Assembly (NCBI GenBank): GCA_028023455.1
Contig: JAQFVV010012435.1
Location: forward strand, 124,001-188,000
Length of the DNA: 64,000 bases
Source of the DNA: Epiperipatus broadwayi
Lineage: Eukaryota; Onychophora; Udeonychophora; Euonychophora; Peripatidae
Reading direction: 5' to 3'
Of this stretch, positions 48,690 through 62,343 are shown piece by piece. The notes beneath the pieces are model-generated. The model was not told where the DNA came from and did not search any database. It was given only the letters and a program-made list of their open reading frames with translations. The position numbers and the translations under genes are program-made. Each line of letters opens with the position of its first letter. Within the stretch, counting starts at the first letter, position 1.

Positions 48690-48950
48690 TATATTCAGCA
48701 TCTGATCTATCTCAAATAACTGACACACATGAGCACATATATGCAAAAAAGATAGTTGATCGTCAATATAAATATTTCAGCCCAAACCAGCACTCATCAG
48801 TTGGTTCAAATCATCATCTTTCACACACCCATATATAATACAGTGTGTGGTTTGTATTAAGATAGCAATTCCTTAACTTTAATGGACAGGCTTCAATTTT
48901 CTCACACCTCCAACTATTTAATTGTCCTTTTTAATGAAAAATCAATGATG
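48690..48950 (-). mobile_element. Hammerhead-bearing repeat (family 2), diverged copy
   Basis: Reverse-strand relative of the 42.1- and 50.3-kb repeats, with the TTAATACAAACCACA-type spacer and GGACAGGCTTCAATTTTCTC segment shared with 8.2 kb. The motif at 48758-48812 keeps CTGATGA and GAAA, but stem II is broken. Confidence 0.6.
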
Positions 48951-49119
48951 GAATGCTCAATGCTCTTGTTGAATTTAATATTGTAATCATACCCATGTAG
49001 ACATCCTATGTTCAAATACCTTTAGTTACTTACAAAGAAAACATTCAGTACAGTGAATAGGCTAATTTATTAAATTAACTAAATAGACTTTTTTGATCTA
49101 TATTGTTTAGTGTAGTGGT

Positions 49120-49225
49120 AAAGAAGAATAATCTGAAGCTAAAGGTCTTTAGATTGCAGTCCAGATGTTACTTCCAGTGCTCAAACATTTTATAAACTTC
49201 TGCAGCAATAAACTGTTAAGACATT
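49120..49225 (+). mobile_element. tRNA-derived SINE (SINE-2)
   Basis: TTTAGTGTAGTGGTAAAG (A-box-like) and GATTGCAGTCC (degenerate B box) about 40 bases apart, then a tail with GCAATAAACTG. Similar to 30657-30775. A further weak relative with GGTGGTAGAATGGTG and a CAATAAA tail lies at about 49350-49440. Confidence 0.5.
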
Positions 49226-50319
49226 CAATTATATTTTTATATGTAATAAGTTTTAAATATCATTTAACCATTAGCAGACTCTTATATGTGAGTATGATTC
49301 AAACTTCACACACACACACACTAAGAGAGATACATTAAGACCGCGTGATTTACTGTGGTGGTAGAATGGTGTATTCTGCAACTCAGGGTGCATAGAACTC
49401 ATCTTTGCTCTGTCACTCTTGGATCTCTCAAGCAATAAATTATTTAAGGATAAAGTTAAAGATGAATTTTGTGATAAAGTATGCACAATTAATTACTTTA
49501 AAAAGCGTTTTAAGGATTGGGGTGGGGGTGGAAATACAAGAGGAGAACAAGCAAATATGGTAAATGAATATCACCTTTAGATGCCTTTTTGGGTCAATCT
49601 AGAAAAATGTTCTTTATATAATGATCAATAATAGATGTTAATTTGTTGGCATCTAATAATAACAAGCCATGAACCAAAATTTTTTAATATTAACAAATTG
49701 GTAAAAAATGATTTTTAATAATTCGTTAATTAATTTTAAAAATGTACTCTGATATTTCATGATAAAAGCAATATGCAAACACAAATTTGATTTTAATTTT
49801 ATTAGTTTTTTTTTAATATTCTCATCAACTCTTTTGTATTTTTATATTTTATTACTCTTTGAGCACAAATAGTTACAAGAAGCTTAATCACTTGTTAAGA
49901 TGAGAAATTAATAAAGATAATTAATGAAAAAGAAATTTAGAGGAAAGTTGATTGGATATAGCATATATATAATATAACTGTTCATAAATGTTTTACAAAT
50001 TAAAATGGCAATTGCAAAATAACTACCGAAGTAAAAAATAGATATTACATAATAAAAATAAAAGATAAAATGAAAATACTCAAAAAGAAATACACACATA
50101 GATATATTCAAATATAAGTATATTGTCTATACTAGACTTAATGTAATTAGACAGTATACTTATATCTGAATATTACATATTCATCCTGTATTCTGTCCAT
50201 CCATCTTCTGTGTATTTAAATGTATATATGAAGACCCTATATGTGAGGGATCAGAGTGACTTAAAGTCAACATGGATATGACAACATTATTGGCATCAAA
50301 ATGGACTTTTGAGTGCTCC

Positions 50320-50610
50320 ATTATCGGATTTTCGATATGGCTGAAAAGTTGGAGAGTGGAGAAGATTGATGTTTGACCATCAAAGTTTGAAGATTTACAA
50401 CTTAATATAAACTAAACAATGATTGCATATATGTGTGGGAGATGGTGATCTGGACCAACTGATGAGTGCTGGTTCAGCACAAAATACATATATTGCAGAT
50501 CATTTATCTTTTTCACATGTATGTGGTCATGTGTGACAGTTGTATAAGATGGAGTGCATAGCTGTGGGTAGTTTGAAAGTCTGAGTTCAAGTCGCTTTTA
50601 ATATATATAT
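50320..50610 (+). mobile_element. Hammerhead-bearing repeat (family 2)
   Basis: Plus-strand copy collinear with 42080-42400, from CATTATCGGATTTTCGATAT to the tRNA-like end CTGAGTTCAAGTCGC. The hammerhead at 50447-50502 has CTGATGA and a fully paired stem II (GTGCT/AGCAC), but GAAA has become AAAA (G12 to A, in a CpG context), so it is predicted inactive. Confidence 0.65.
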
Positions 50611-50831
50611 ATATACAAACATTAAGAAATAAAACAAAAACAATATTAATAAGAATAAAATAGTAGATATTTTATAAAAAGTTGTAATTAGATTATAATT
50701 GAAATTATGAATGAAAAAGCACATATTGACCATGAAACATTCAACCATTAGGCTTACAAAAAAGGAAAGAAAATAAATTTTGGCAACCAAATTCAAACTC
50801 ACACTTGTGATTTATATAGTATATCATAACA

Positions 50832-50945
50832 AGCGTTGTTAGCCGAGAGGTCAGCACAGCCGCCTTGCAAGCAAGCAGTTGGTTGAAGATGGTTGTTGCG
50901 GGTTCGCCTTCCGGCCGATGCTATGACATATGGGGAGGGGGGAAC
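50832..50945 (+). mobile_element. tRNA-derived SINE (SINE-1)
   Basis: GTTAGCCGAGAGGTCAGCAC (A box/D-arm), GCCGCCTTGCAAGC (anticodon arm-like), GCGGGTTCGCCTTCCGGC (B box/T-arm), then GATGCTATGACATATGG. Slightly longer than the 47.6-kb copy because of an insertion between the arms. A G-rich stretch replaces the A-tail. Confidence 0.75.
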
Positions 50946-51922
50946 GAAGCATAATGATTAATATGTAAAACGTACACAACTTTAATTATAACTTCACTGG
51001 TAAAATTATTAACAAAAAGATTGTTTTTTTTTTAAAAAAAAAGATTTTAGGTGAGAAGCTTCTATTAATCTGATGTTGGATTTTAGCTTACTTTAAAAAT
51101 GGGAAACATATTAAAGACTGTTAGATCGAGAATCACATTAGTTAAAAAGTTTTTAATAAGAATAGAAGATTACTTTGGAATCCATTGAAATTAGATTTTA
51201 AAAGAAAAATTGGTAAATGTTTTGTTTGGATTATCACTTGGTATTCGGAAGATATAAGTTATAAAGATAAGATTAGCAATGAAAAAACATTGAAAAGAGT
51301 AAATAAAAAAATATTATTAATGTGAAAATTACTAAACAAAAAAAATTAAGAAATATTGGTTAAGTATATGGTCAATCGATATATATATAAAATCGCAGAG
51401 CTAGTAATGTGATTAAACAGCGCATGTGTAGACGGCTTATTACCATGTGATTAAGAATATATATGTATAAAATCGAAAAAAAATAGTAGAAACTATTTTT
51501 AAAAGTTATAAATATTTAAGCAGTAAGACAGTGGATAAAAAAAAATTTGGAGAACAACAACTAGTTTAAAACGTGAGAACTATTGTTTTAGTATATAATA
51601 AGTGGTAACGATAACTAATTATGCATTGGATGTTTAAAAAATAACCAATGTTTTTTCACTTGGACGATCATCTCGAATAGCAAAACTGATCTTCAGTTCA
51701 GAAATCTTGAATCTGTCACATCACTACTTTATTAAAAAGCACAAGTACTGAATAACGCTAATGAACTGTAGTGTATCTGGAAATATACGATAAGTTTCTA
51801 CCCACATTATTAAATCAGCCACTAAACGAAGTAGTATAGTCATAAGAATAAACTAAACTTACAGATAAGTAAATAAACAAGTAATTCATAGTATTTAACA
51901 CATGCAAATTCTCTAAAACAAA

Positions 51923-52040
<118 letters not shown>

Positions 52041-53417
52041 AATTACTAGTGGATATAACAAATATCATTTAAAAAAAGAAAATACCGCATAGAATGACAA
52101 CTGGTAGTGAGAATATAACGCAACCATTTCCAGGATTAAATCATACACATTCCTTTGACTAACATTGAACTTCACCACATTTGATTACTAAGTACACACT
52201 AAAATGTATCAATATAAATATTGTCAGTCTGCTGCAGATTAAATATCAATTGCAAAATTTTTAATATTGTAACACACAATAATATTAATATTTCTTTTTC
52301 CTAGGTATCACCTAAGTAAAATTATATAAATAATGATAATCTTAAGCTTTTCCCAGTTAACAAATTAGATGTAAAACTAAATATCTGGATTATGGAAATT
52401 TAGACAATATTACTACAACATAAACACTCAACAAAAAAGACTAGATATATACAAATTTTTAATGGATAATTAATTAAATTGATTTTAAAAAGTAACAAAT
52501 AATATACAAGTTTGATGAAAATATTTCTATAACAGCAATTTTCAAGAATGGAGTTTACATAACCATAATATTTAAACTTTAGATAACAAAACAAGTGCCA
52601 ATAATAATCATAATCTGATAGAAATTACTTACTTTTTTTCCTGGCACAAATAAAATAAATAAACTATTTTTTGCACACATATATAAGTTGTTAGTCTAAA
52701 GAGATATTAATTCAGCTAATATTAAAACCTCATATACATACTCATATATTTAACTCTTATAACCAATCTTTTCTGTTTGCACAAAACAATAATAATAAAA
52801 ATATCAATATTTTCCCTGATGCATTACATTATTATTATCTATAACAATGCAAACTTAAATTTAATTATATATTAAATTATAAAATTATTTTTAAAAATGA
52901 TATACAAAAATAGTAAACTTTGAAATTACTACAGTTTTTGAAATTCTTCTTTAAAAGATAGAATCTGATTGAAAGTATTAATTGGGCTATTAAGAATTTC
53001 ACTATAGGCAACTACCACTAAAAATATATAAGCAAATTCATTTTCATAGCCCCCCCCCCCTATTATTTGGATTGAAGCATCTTTTAAATATTCTATTGGA
53101 AGCCCCTTTATGTTTTAATAATTATTTTATTTGTACATTATTCCAATAAAAAATATCTTAGATTATAATACTTTTTGAAAATTGGTATATAGCTGGTTTT
53201 GAACTTTTTATTTCATGCAAATGAGATTGATATGTTTTCCATTTTAAAATAAATTCAACAGAGTACTACCATATATTAGTATTTCTCTTTTTTTAAGTAA
53301 GTTATAGTGGAGTTTATTATCCAATTCTGCATTTATATGCTTAATATATCTCTTTATTTTTGATAATTTTTGTTTTCAAGAGAAGTATTTATTCTACATA
53401 TAATAATTTTTATAGTA

Positions 53418-54384
53418 CACCTGGGTCTCATTTTACGCGATAGATAGGTTCCTCAGAAAACATGCGCAAATGAAATCGTGCAAAAATAGACGTAACTTAC
53501 CTTGAAAAAGGGGGGATACAGACTGTGATTTTTCAAAACTCGCATAAAAGCAAAGCACCAACGTAAAATTTACTTTAAAATTCGTGCAAAAAAAAAAATA
53601 AGGAAATAAAATATGACTAATAAAAAATTTCAAATTTGAAAAAAATTAATACAAGACAAACTTTTTTTAACTATAATATTTAATTTTATTCAAAACAATA
53701 TATTTTTATGCATAATTTACAGTAATTTATATTTTTTATACACGTTTTAATTATTATCACTATTTACCGGTAAAAAGGTTCGTTTGCAAACTGATAAAAA
53801 AATCAGATTCTTCACAAGATGAAAAACAACTAGCGCCAATGTCACTCTCATGTTGTGTTAATTAATGGTTTTCTGGTGACAACATAATTAGTAATTAATC
53901 TAACAACTAAAAATTAAATTCTTATTTTTGTCTTTAATTTTCAATTTTAATTGTGCCCACTGCTATTACTCATCTTTTAAAAATAAATTTGCGGACACTA
54001 AATGATTAATAATTGATTAAACGTTCTTTTTTAAAAAGCAAAAACAGAATGTGATTTAAAATGCAAAATTAACATGCACAATGTTTGAACAAATTTACAT
54101 TATAATCTTGTAAAATTTAATGTGTGTATACATAAAATGTGGAAATCATGATTTTAATTTCATTATTGCATAAAATCTTACTATTATAAAGCACTGAAAA
54201 TATTGAAATTACTAAGTTGAAAGTTGAATTTCAATAATGTGCTATTACTTTCAATATAACGTGAGTGCGCGAAATTTATTATTTAAAGTAATAGCACAAT
54301 ATCGAAGTTTGACTTCCGGTGAAACACAAATCGTGTAACTTCAAAATCGTGTTAAATAAGTCCACGTAAAAAGAGACCCAGGTG
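53418..54384. mobile_element. Non-autonomous pogo/Tigger-like DNA transposon
   Basis: The ends are inverted: CACCTGGGTCTC, A or T, TTTTACG, matched at both termini over about 20 bp with two differences. The element is flanked by TA on both sides (53416-53417 and 54385-54386), the target-site duplication of Tc1/mariner/pogo elements. The subterminal text (TTCCTCAGAAAACATGCGCA, then GAAATCGTGCAAAAA) is typical of pogo/Tigger-derived MITEs. The interior of 967 bp has no transposase frame; the 66-codon minus-strand frame at the left end overlaps the inverted repeat and is not protein-like. Confidence 0.8.
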
Positions 54385-55898
54385 TATATATTTTAGAACA
54401 AAATAATGGTAAACTTTTTTCCCCATGGAAATAAAAAAATTTTGGTTTTTTATCAATTAGGAGTCCATTTCAAATATTGTTATATTATTTATATAATAAT
54501 GAAACTCAGTAGCTTTCAAAAACAGGTTTTAAAAGTAAAAAAAAAAAAAATTTAAAGTTACTATTTTTTTTTTCTAGAAAACTTTTCTGACAACTTCTTT
54601 AACAAAAGTAAAATATAATAATCCTTCTTTTCTCCTAGAAAAATATTGATATATCCACCAATCACAACAATTCATTCTTCAGTAAATTAGATATAAAACA
54701 TTTAATACTTGATGTTTCTGTTATTATTTAAAAAAAACAAACAAGATAAATCTTTTTTTTTAAATTAATGCCTTTTTTGTAGTAACAATTTTTTGCAAAT
54801 GTATTGAATTGGAAAAAAAGGTAAAATTAACCCTTTTGCACTATGCTAACATTCTGACAAATTTCTTTGTTCTTACTAGATTTAAGTTTTAAACTTTATT
54901 ATTTATCATAATATAATAAATTTAACATCATTTGATAGATATTTTTGTTCAGAAATTAAATAAATTTTAAAAATTCACATTTGATTTTCAGAATTATTTT
55001 TAAAATTACATTTTAATCAAAATGATGTCATCAAATTTCAGGGGAAGCAGATTCAGTTTACAAAATGAATGAAGTCTTCTTTGTTTGGTGTTTGTTATAA
55101 AAATCTGAATGAATTATTTTTAATATCTAGTAAGTCTATCAATTTATGCTTTAAAAGTTTAAATTTTTTTTTGTAATTTTTATATCACTAAATGTTATAA
55201 CAAATATCTAGACAGTTGCATTTCCATGATCCTAATCTTTATGGTAAGAAGAATATATTCTTTTATATTTAAAAATAAAACATTTCTATAAAAAATAAAT
55301 ATATAATAATATATATTTTGATTTCTAATAATTATTACACAATTGTGATATAAAAATAATCATAAACTTTACAAAAAAAATGAAGTTTTTAAACCACTGT
55401 AATACTTTCTCAAAGTAATTTTGCAAAGTTTGATTTCACTAAATATATAAGACACCCATCATCATGGAGTTTAAGAAACTTTGAAGACCCATTTATTTTA
55501 TTATCCTGACATCTTTTGAACTTTTTTTGAAATTAAAATATTACAAAAAATTGCATGAATTTTAAAGCTGTTTTAAAAAAAGCTTTGCAAAATTTATTAG
55601 CAGAGGCCCAAAAAATGCAAATACAATTTTTTGACTTCCACTTGAGAAAGTTTCATGGAGTATTACAAAATAATTGAATATATTTTACTTCTTAACTCAA
55701 AGTTTTATGTGGATGCACATATGTAATATTCTCTTCCACACATACATATATACAAGAAACATATTTATTTTGTTAGGATTCGGAAATATACTCTTTAAGT
55801 TAAAAAATTAAAGAAAATAATTATTAATTTTTGATTAATTAACTATTACTTAGTTAATATATGGAGTTAGTATAACAATAGATTTGATATATATATAT

Positions 55899-58800
55899 TG
55901 TAACCGTTCGATTGTTGTCCCAACTACATAATATCACCAAAACATAAGTGCGCTAAGAATTGTAACTTCGATCACCGATCAATTCCCGTTGCACATTGTC
56001 ACCTATTAAGAGCTGTAACCGAAAGCATATCATGCCATCTATATTATGCACCAAAGACCACAAACAAAATCTGGAGCAACTTACCACAGACCAAACTAAT
56101 GATATAACGTAAACTTTTTATGATTTAATTTGATCGCAGCCAGGATGTACCGTGAAGACCTATCATAGTAGTATGATAAAATACATTAAACAAATTATAA
56201 GTATGTAATGTTATTATCTTTTAAACCTTAATTTGCGATTTTCATTATATGAGACCCGATGGCCGACCATGTACAAGATGGCATAATTTGTGGAACTACA
56301 TAAGATTATGAAATTTTAAACCATCTATATGATTTTTAATACAAATGATAGTCCAGGTAAAGCTTTGCAATAAATAAACATAAATACTTGGGTTCTTTTT
56401 TTTATAGTTTACTATATCACTGAGACTCTTATTATACTGACAAATGACAATTTAAAAACGTTAAGTAAATATATTCAATCATGTCATTATCTGATAAATC
56501 TGTTTACAGGATTAATAATCAATTTATATTGTATACTAGAATCAACTACGCAAAGCTAAAATGATGGAAAAGGTAAATGGGATTTTATTGTACCTTACAC
56601 ATCATAAACTACCAAAGACGAAAAGCATCCAAATGTTTTCTCAAAATATCACTAAACTCTTATATCATGTTGACGATAGTATGTACTTCAATGTATGCTC
56701 TATCCAAGGTTTATGATTTCTGATTTTACGAATGACAAATAGCAACAGCACAGTAAGTTTAATTATAAATCAACGTTTATTTACAAATTTATGAATAATA
56801 AGTAATTAATTCTAATGTTATAATTAAAGACATAAATAAACAAATAAAATAAATAAATTATAATTCCATCGACTTTCTTCAATAACATATCATAGGTACG
56901 GTTTTTAAAAACCTAATCATGCCTTATATTTCAATTTGATATAATGAATGTATTGAGGAAATTATACTAAATTCAACATCAACTCATGAAACATCTAATG
57001 TCATTTCCAGATTCAATAAATCTATACTGTAAACTTATAATAATATAATAAATAATATTATATCTGTAGGATTTAGCTATAATGCAATCATTAAATAAAG
57101 TGAAAATTTAAACTTACATTCAGGTAAATAATAATCAACCAACAGTTAATTATTATGAGGTAACTTGAATAGAATGTCCTGCTACAATTTAATAATCTAA
57201 CTTATAAATTATACTTACAAATGGAAGAAGATGATTTAGCAGAATAACTAAAATACTTTGCCCAACTTATATCTATGAAGTAAAACCATATTCCTGTGGA
57301 TGCATTCATCTACATATAGGAATTAAATAACACTAAACGCTTTGTGGATTTATACACCATCATAAAGTAATAAGTATAATTACACAATTCCGCGGATTAA
57401 CCACCAGCGCAGGAATGAGTGTAAAATACAAAAAATGGCAATTAAGTAATCTGCGGATTAACCACCGGCACAGATTAATGCATTTTAACATTATAAAACA
57501 ACATTACTATTTACTTCACATTAAAGTGCAAAATCATCCTCCTCAGTTATTCTGACCATTCAGAAAACACTAACATTTTAGCAAATGTGGGTTCTTGCAT
57601 AATAAAATGTTACACTAATCAGGACAACTAATGTACTAACTTATCTTGCTTAAAATAAAACATATGTAATATAATATAAGTAATATTAGTATAGGAATAG
57701 AAATCTGGAAAGACTCACAAAATACCTCATGAAAAATTGATACATCTCATAAATTCATTTAGTACTTTTCAAGCTTTTTTGCAAGCACTATTCTCTTGAA
57801 TAAGTATTTTATTCAACCCCTATTAATTTAAACTTAATAAAATATAACTTATGAACTTCACATGCAAGTTCATATAACGATAAAATTAAAGTAATGCATT
57901 ATTCATCAAATACATAAAATCTAACAGGTGTGTGTGTGATATAAATTAAATGTATAGCATTTTATAGTTCAATACATGAATTCTAGCAGGTGTGTGTATC
58001 ACAAATTAAATTGTATAGCATTTTATAACTACAAATATGATCCGTGAAATCCATGTACGATGTGTCGAACAACAAATATACGAAGTAATAGCTACAATTA
58101 TAGTTGAATTCCATACATGTAATTTGATCCATTTGTATTAGTTATTATAAGCACTATTAGATTAACGATTTTACGTGGCTCCATAAACATGAAACAATTC
58201 CAAAATATGACACGCAGAGTTTAAATGAAAATGTTTTTTCATAAGTTATTAATTTCTACATTTCTCTATTAAAACTGTTCCAAGTTTATCACATCCATGC
58301 TAATATTTATTTATCCACGCTTAAATCTAGGAATACTAATTATAGCAATTAATTTAATCATTCCAAACTGATGATAAAATTAGAAAATAGCTTTAATTAA
58401 TTATTTGAAGACTGTTTTTATTATCCAAATGGTAAACAAATTAACTAGCAAATATATTACTGGCATTGCAAAGTTAAATATCGATCAATACTATATTTTT
58501 TATTAAAATTATAAACAGAAATATTAAACTATGTTAATAACTTTAACATTTTACTTTAATTTAAACTTCTTCTTTTTTAAAAAGCAAATTTTCATATTTA
58601 TAAAACTTCTGTAATTAAAACACTTATTTAATTTTTCCAAATTGTAGAATAATAAATATTTTAAAACATACCAAAATCTTGCAGTTAATTCTGCTTTTAA
58701 ACTGGAAAGCTCTGACATATTTCAAATGTAATATTGGAAAATTATTATTAGCGATTTGATCCACCTGGTTAGCCAACTTGAACAGACTTTTAAATTTAGC

Positions 58801-59415
58801 AATTCATCTTATTATTAAATACCACTATGTTATTTTTACGTTTATAGAAAACTTTGTGGTAATCCATTTACTTGTTAACTATTTTAAAATAAGCTTATCA
58901 TATTTACACCATTTGCCTTTTACCATTTTCTTTTCTTTTTTCTCCCTCCAAAGCAACACTATCAGACAATCTTTTTTTTTAATTCGTGCTCCTTTCTTTT
59001 TTACATTGAAACGCATACGTAATTACTGTATTTATTTTTAATAATTAAATTTAGTTGAACAAATGGTTTTTTTTAATTCAATGGAAATAATTTTTAAGAC
59101 CATTTTAAACAAATAAAAATAAAATATTATTTTTAATAATATTTTACCAAATTTAATGTGTTGTCAAAATTTTTAAAAAGTTAAACATTTTGATATGAAT
59201 TAGTATATGGAAAGAAGCAATTTAAATTTATTAAAATAATATAGACAACAAGTAAGGCAAAATATTACCCATTCTCTCTAATAAATTATTTTGAATATAA
59301 GAGAGTAATCTGTTCAAAGTACAAATCCAGCCAATCAAATCACCAAAAGAAGACAGAGAAATTTTTATACCAGTTACATCAATTATTATATTTTATACTA
59401 AAATATATGGTTACA
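55899..59415. other. Possible large element bounded by TGTAACC / GGTTACA
   Basis: TGTAACC at 55899-55905 and GGTTACA at 59409-59415 form inverted ends adjoining AT-alternating DNA on both outer sides, as in the LTR at 9513. The 3.5-kb interior is AT-rich without coding motifs. It contains a repeated GCGGATTAACCACC pair (about 57381-57396 and 57450-57464) and a tandem duplication of about 63 bp (57904-58029). Could be a solo LTR or large non-autonomous element, or a coincidence. Confidence 0.3.
57904..58029 (+). repeat. Imperfect tandem duplication of about 63 bp
   Basis: Both units carry AGCAGGTGTGTGT (or AACAGG...) followed by AAATTAAA-TGTATAGCATTTTATA. A few substitutions and indels separate them. 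Confidence 0.7.
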
Positions 59416-62149
59416 ATATATATATATATATTGAAATGGTAAATCTGATTCAGATTTGCTGTTTCATGGTCTGACCCACCTAATTATTTATTTTACTAAC
59501 ATTTGCTTTTTTTTATTATTCTAAAAACATTTTTTAAACATTTTTAATTATCCTGAATAAATCCTATAATTTATTTTGGATCATAATTGTACTAACACTT
59601 ATTCTATTTTATTATTAAAAGAAAGAAATTCAAATAATTAACTTTGAATTTTTTTTATATATTTTAGATATATTGTATATGTTTAAAATGCTTTATTTTT
59701 AGTTCAAGAATTCAAGATGGCCTTTGTGAAAAGATTTGTACCTCGATAAGAAGTTTAAAATAAATGTTTAAATTAAAAGCATTGATAAATTACCAAAATC
59801 CATTCACTGTGGAATCTCTCTTCATTAATTAGTAGAGATTCTACATTATTATCTAAATTAAAACCTAACATAAAATTAAATTGAAATATATTATCCTTAT
59901 CGAGGTACAAACTTTCTAAAATTAGAATAAAAACATTTCTATTGTTTCCAAAAGGATCACCTGAGGCAGCAGGAAGTAATAGATAGTGGCCTTTTTAGAC
60001 AGAGGGTGACCAGAAAACTAGACAGAGAATAGAGAAAGTTGTAGAAGTCTTCATACTACAATGATTGAGGAGTAAAAAGGGTAAATCGCTTCCCTTTCCT
60101 TCCTGAAACCTGAAAATCTTCCATTATGCTGCTAGAACCATGCCCTCAAATGCCATAAGCCATCAACATTTGCCCATAGAACTCCTCCCGGGGAACACCA
60201 AAATAGTCATCCAGATTTTATAAGGTTATTACTAGAATGTAAAGATAATTTGGTAAAGCTTTAAAATGTTTAAAGTTATTGTTTATTGATACTCTTTTAA
60301 CTGTCTCTTTAACATTTTCTTTTAAATTATTTATAATGTTTTCTTTTTAATAACTCAAGCTCAGTATAATTTTTAATATCTATAATTAATTGAATATGAA
60401 TTTATTTGTTTTATATTAATTTTAGCATGAGATTATTTCATGCTTTGATTTTTTTTTGTATTTCGACAAGCTTCACTCACAGGGGCTCAGAGTAATTTGC
60501 TAAGAAAGCAAACTGTGTTTTATTAGAGGGAGTTTGGGAAAGAATGATTTAATTTTAAAATAAAATAATTTTGATCTATTTTATTTCGCAAGTGAAGTTA
60601 TGTCGAATATATATATTTCAAACTAAACATGCCGTAATTTCTTTAAACAGTTTTATTATAGATTTCCCAGAATGGGATTCTATTATTTTATATTTCTGCA
60701 ATTCAAAACAGAATAAAATATGTTATAGATTTTGACCTAGTAACAGTGCCGCTGGATGGCATCAGTTAATTATCATGCCTTTTTTTTAAGTTAGGAAAGA
60801 GGGAAGGGGGGATTATTTTCGAGAATTAAATTCCCTTATTTCTATAGGTATGTTTTTCTTGTAGGTTAAATATGTCTATAAAATAGTTGGTTACATAGGT
60901 TGGTCTCTATGCATTTTAAGGCTATTTAATTATAATTCATTCCTATTTAATAATTATAATATCTCAGGTTAATAAAGAATGCTTGGAGTCTCATGAACAG
61001 ACCTAAGACGGTCAGTGATTTGGTGATTTGGAATTAGCTTCCATTTTTCACATAAGCCTGTGAATCGGACAGCGTGGTCGAGGTAGAGTTGGTTTGTCAG
61101 CAGAATTCGTAGAGTTGAATATGAGGGCTCTCTGTAAATCCTATCTCCTATCGATATATGGACATGACATGAGGAAGTATCGATTTCCCTTTCTATTCTT
61201 CATTGGAAAAGGCATACGAGTGTCCGTAATCCTGCTCGTATTTTCTTACTTACATTTCTTCTCTCTTTTGCATTCGTATATTTATTAACCTGACATTGTT
61301 TTGCTTTTATTTTGCCTATCTAATATGTAAGTCATAGGGAAATGATTCTACTGAAAGGATCTTCGACCTGAGTAATCGACTCTTTTGTTCATTTGCATAA
61401 TTAGTTAAAATCATTTGGTTTTGGTTAATTCACGTTATATAATTCTTATAGGTTTGATTTTAGTTGTAAGTCCAACTAAAGTGACTTGTTTGCTTTGATA
61501 ATTGACTGATATATATTTTTGTTTATTATAATCGCTTACAGTTTTAAAGTTATTTATAAGCTATGCCAGCAAGGTCCATTAATGTCATAAAACATTAGTT
61601 ATTGACAATCCAAATTATTAATTTTATAAAGAGAAATGAAATCAATTTTTCTATCTGTTAACCTTTTAACCGCTAATTTTATCATTGGTTGTATCAGATA
61701 AAAATCAAATCTTTTAATTGGCCAACTCACAAACTGAAGACAAAGTCTATTGTTAAAACATATTCGCCTATAATATTAAATTCAACTCAGATACGTTTAT
61801 AAAAAGTATATAATTAATTTTTCAGGTTATGAAGAAAATGAAAGTTCTTTCAAAAATAAATTGCTATTTATTTATTCTAAAATATTCAATATCGGCAACA
61901 TAAAAGTTATAATGTAAACAAAAAGATCGACTTTTACGTTATAGAAAAGTAAATATTTCTTTTTACTACAACTTCAATATTTGTACTAAAATCTTCAATA
62001 TTTTTCGAAAATAATTTTGTTTTTTTATTATTCTCTCTGAAAATTATGTTTAATTTCCATAAATATTATTTAATAATAATTTAAATCGTATTTGAAATGA
62101 AAATCTCAGCGTTTTTCTTTATTTTCTTTGATCAGGCAGTTTCTTTGTT
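59416..62149. other. Non-coding stretch, unclassified
   Basis: GTACCTCGATAAG near 59740 is inverted near 59898. Blocks at about 59950-60230 and 60980-61200 are less AT-rich, which suggests decayed repeats or conserved non-coding DNA. I found no motif in them and no second copy in the window. Confidence 0.35.
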
Positions 62150-62157
62150 CTTTCCAG

Positions 62158-62343
62158 CCAATCAGAATGTCTTTTTCGGCTGAGAGCATGCTAAGAACCA
62201 ATCACAAATAATGTTCCTTCTTTGTTTAGGTTTAAATGCGTTTTTTTCTATTTTTTACTTCTAAAATAAATCGGAAGATGTCACCATCGTACAGAACTTT
62301 TAAAAACGAATTCAATACATGTTTAACGAATATTTTCATATAA
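62158..62343 (+). promoter_or_regulatory. Possible promoter and first exon (weak)
   Basis: Two CCAAT boxes (AGCCAATCAG near 62158 and AACCAATCAC near 62197) precede GGAAGATGTCACC at 62274-62286. The ATG at 62278 opens 21 codons before a stop at 62341, with a possible GT splice donor inside. A second possible donor, GGA followed by GTAAGA, lies near 62415. All signals are common in AT-rich DNA. Confidence 0.2.

Noticed and set aside
50832-50945. Functional tRNA gene
   Set aside because: The A and B boxes fit, but the acceptor stem and anticodon arm do not close, and related copies have tails and target-site duplications, so it is a SINE.
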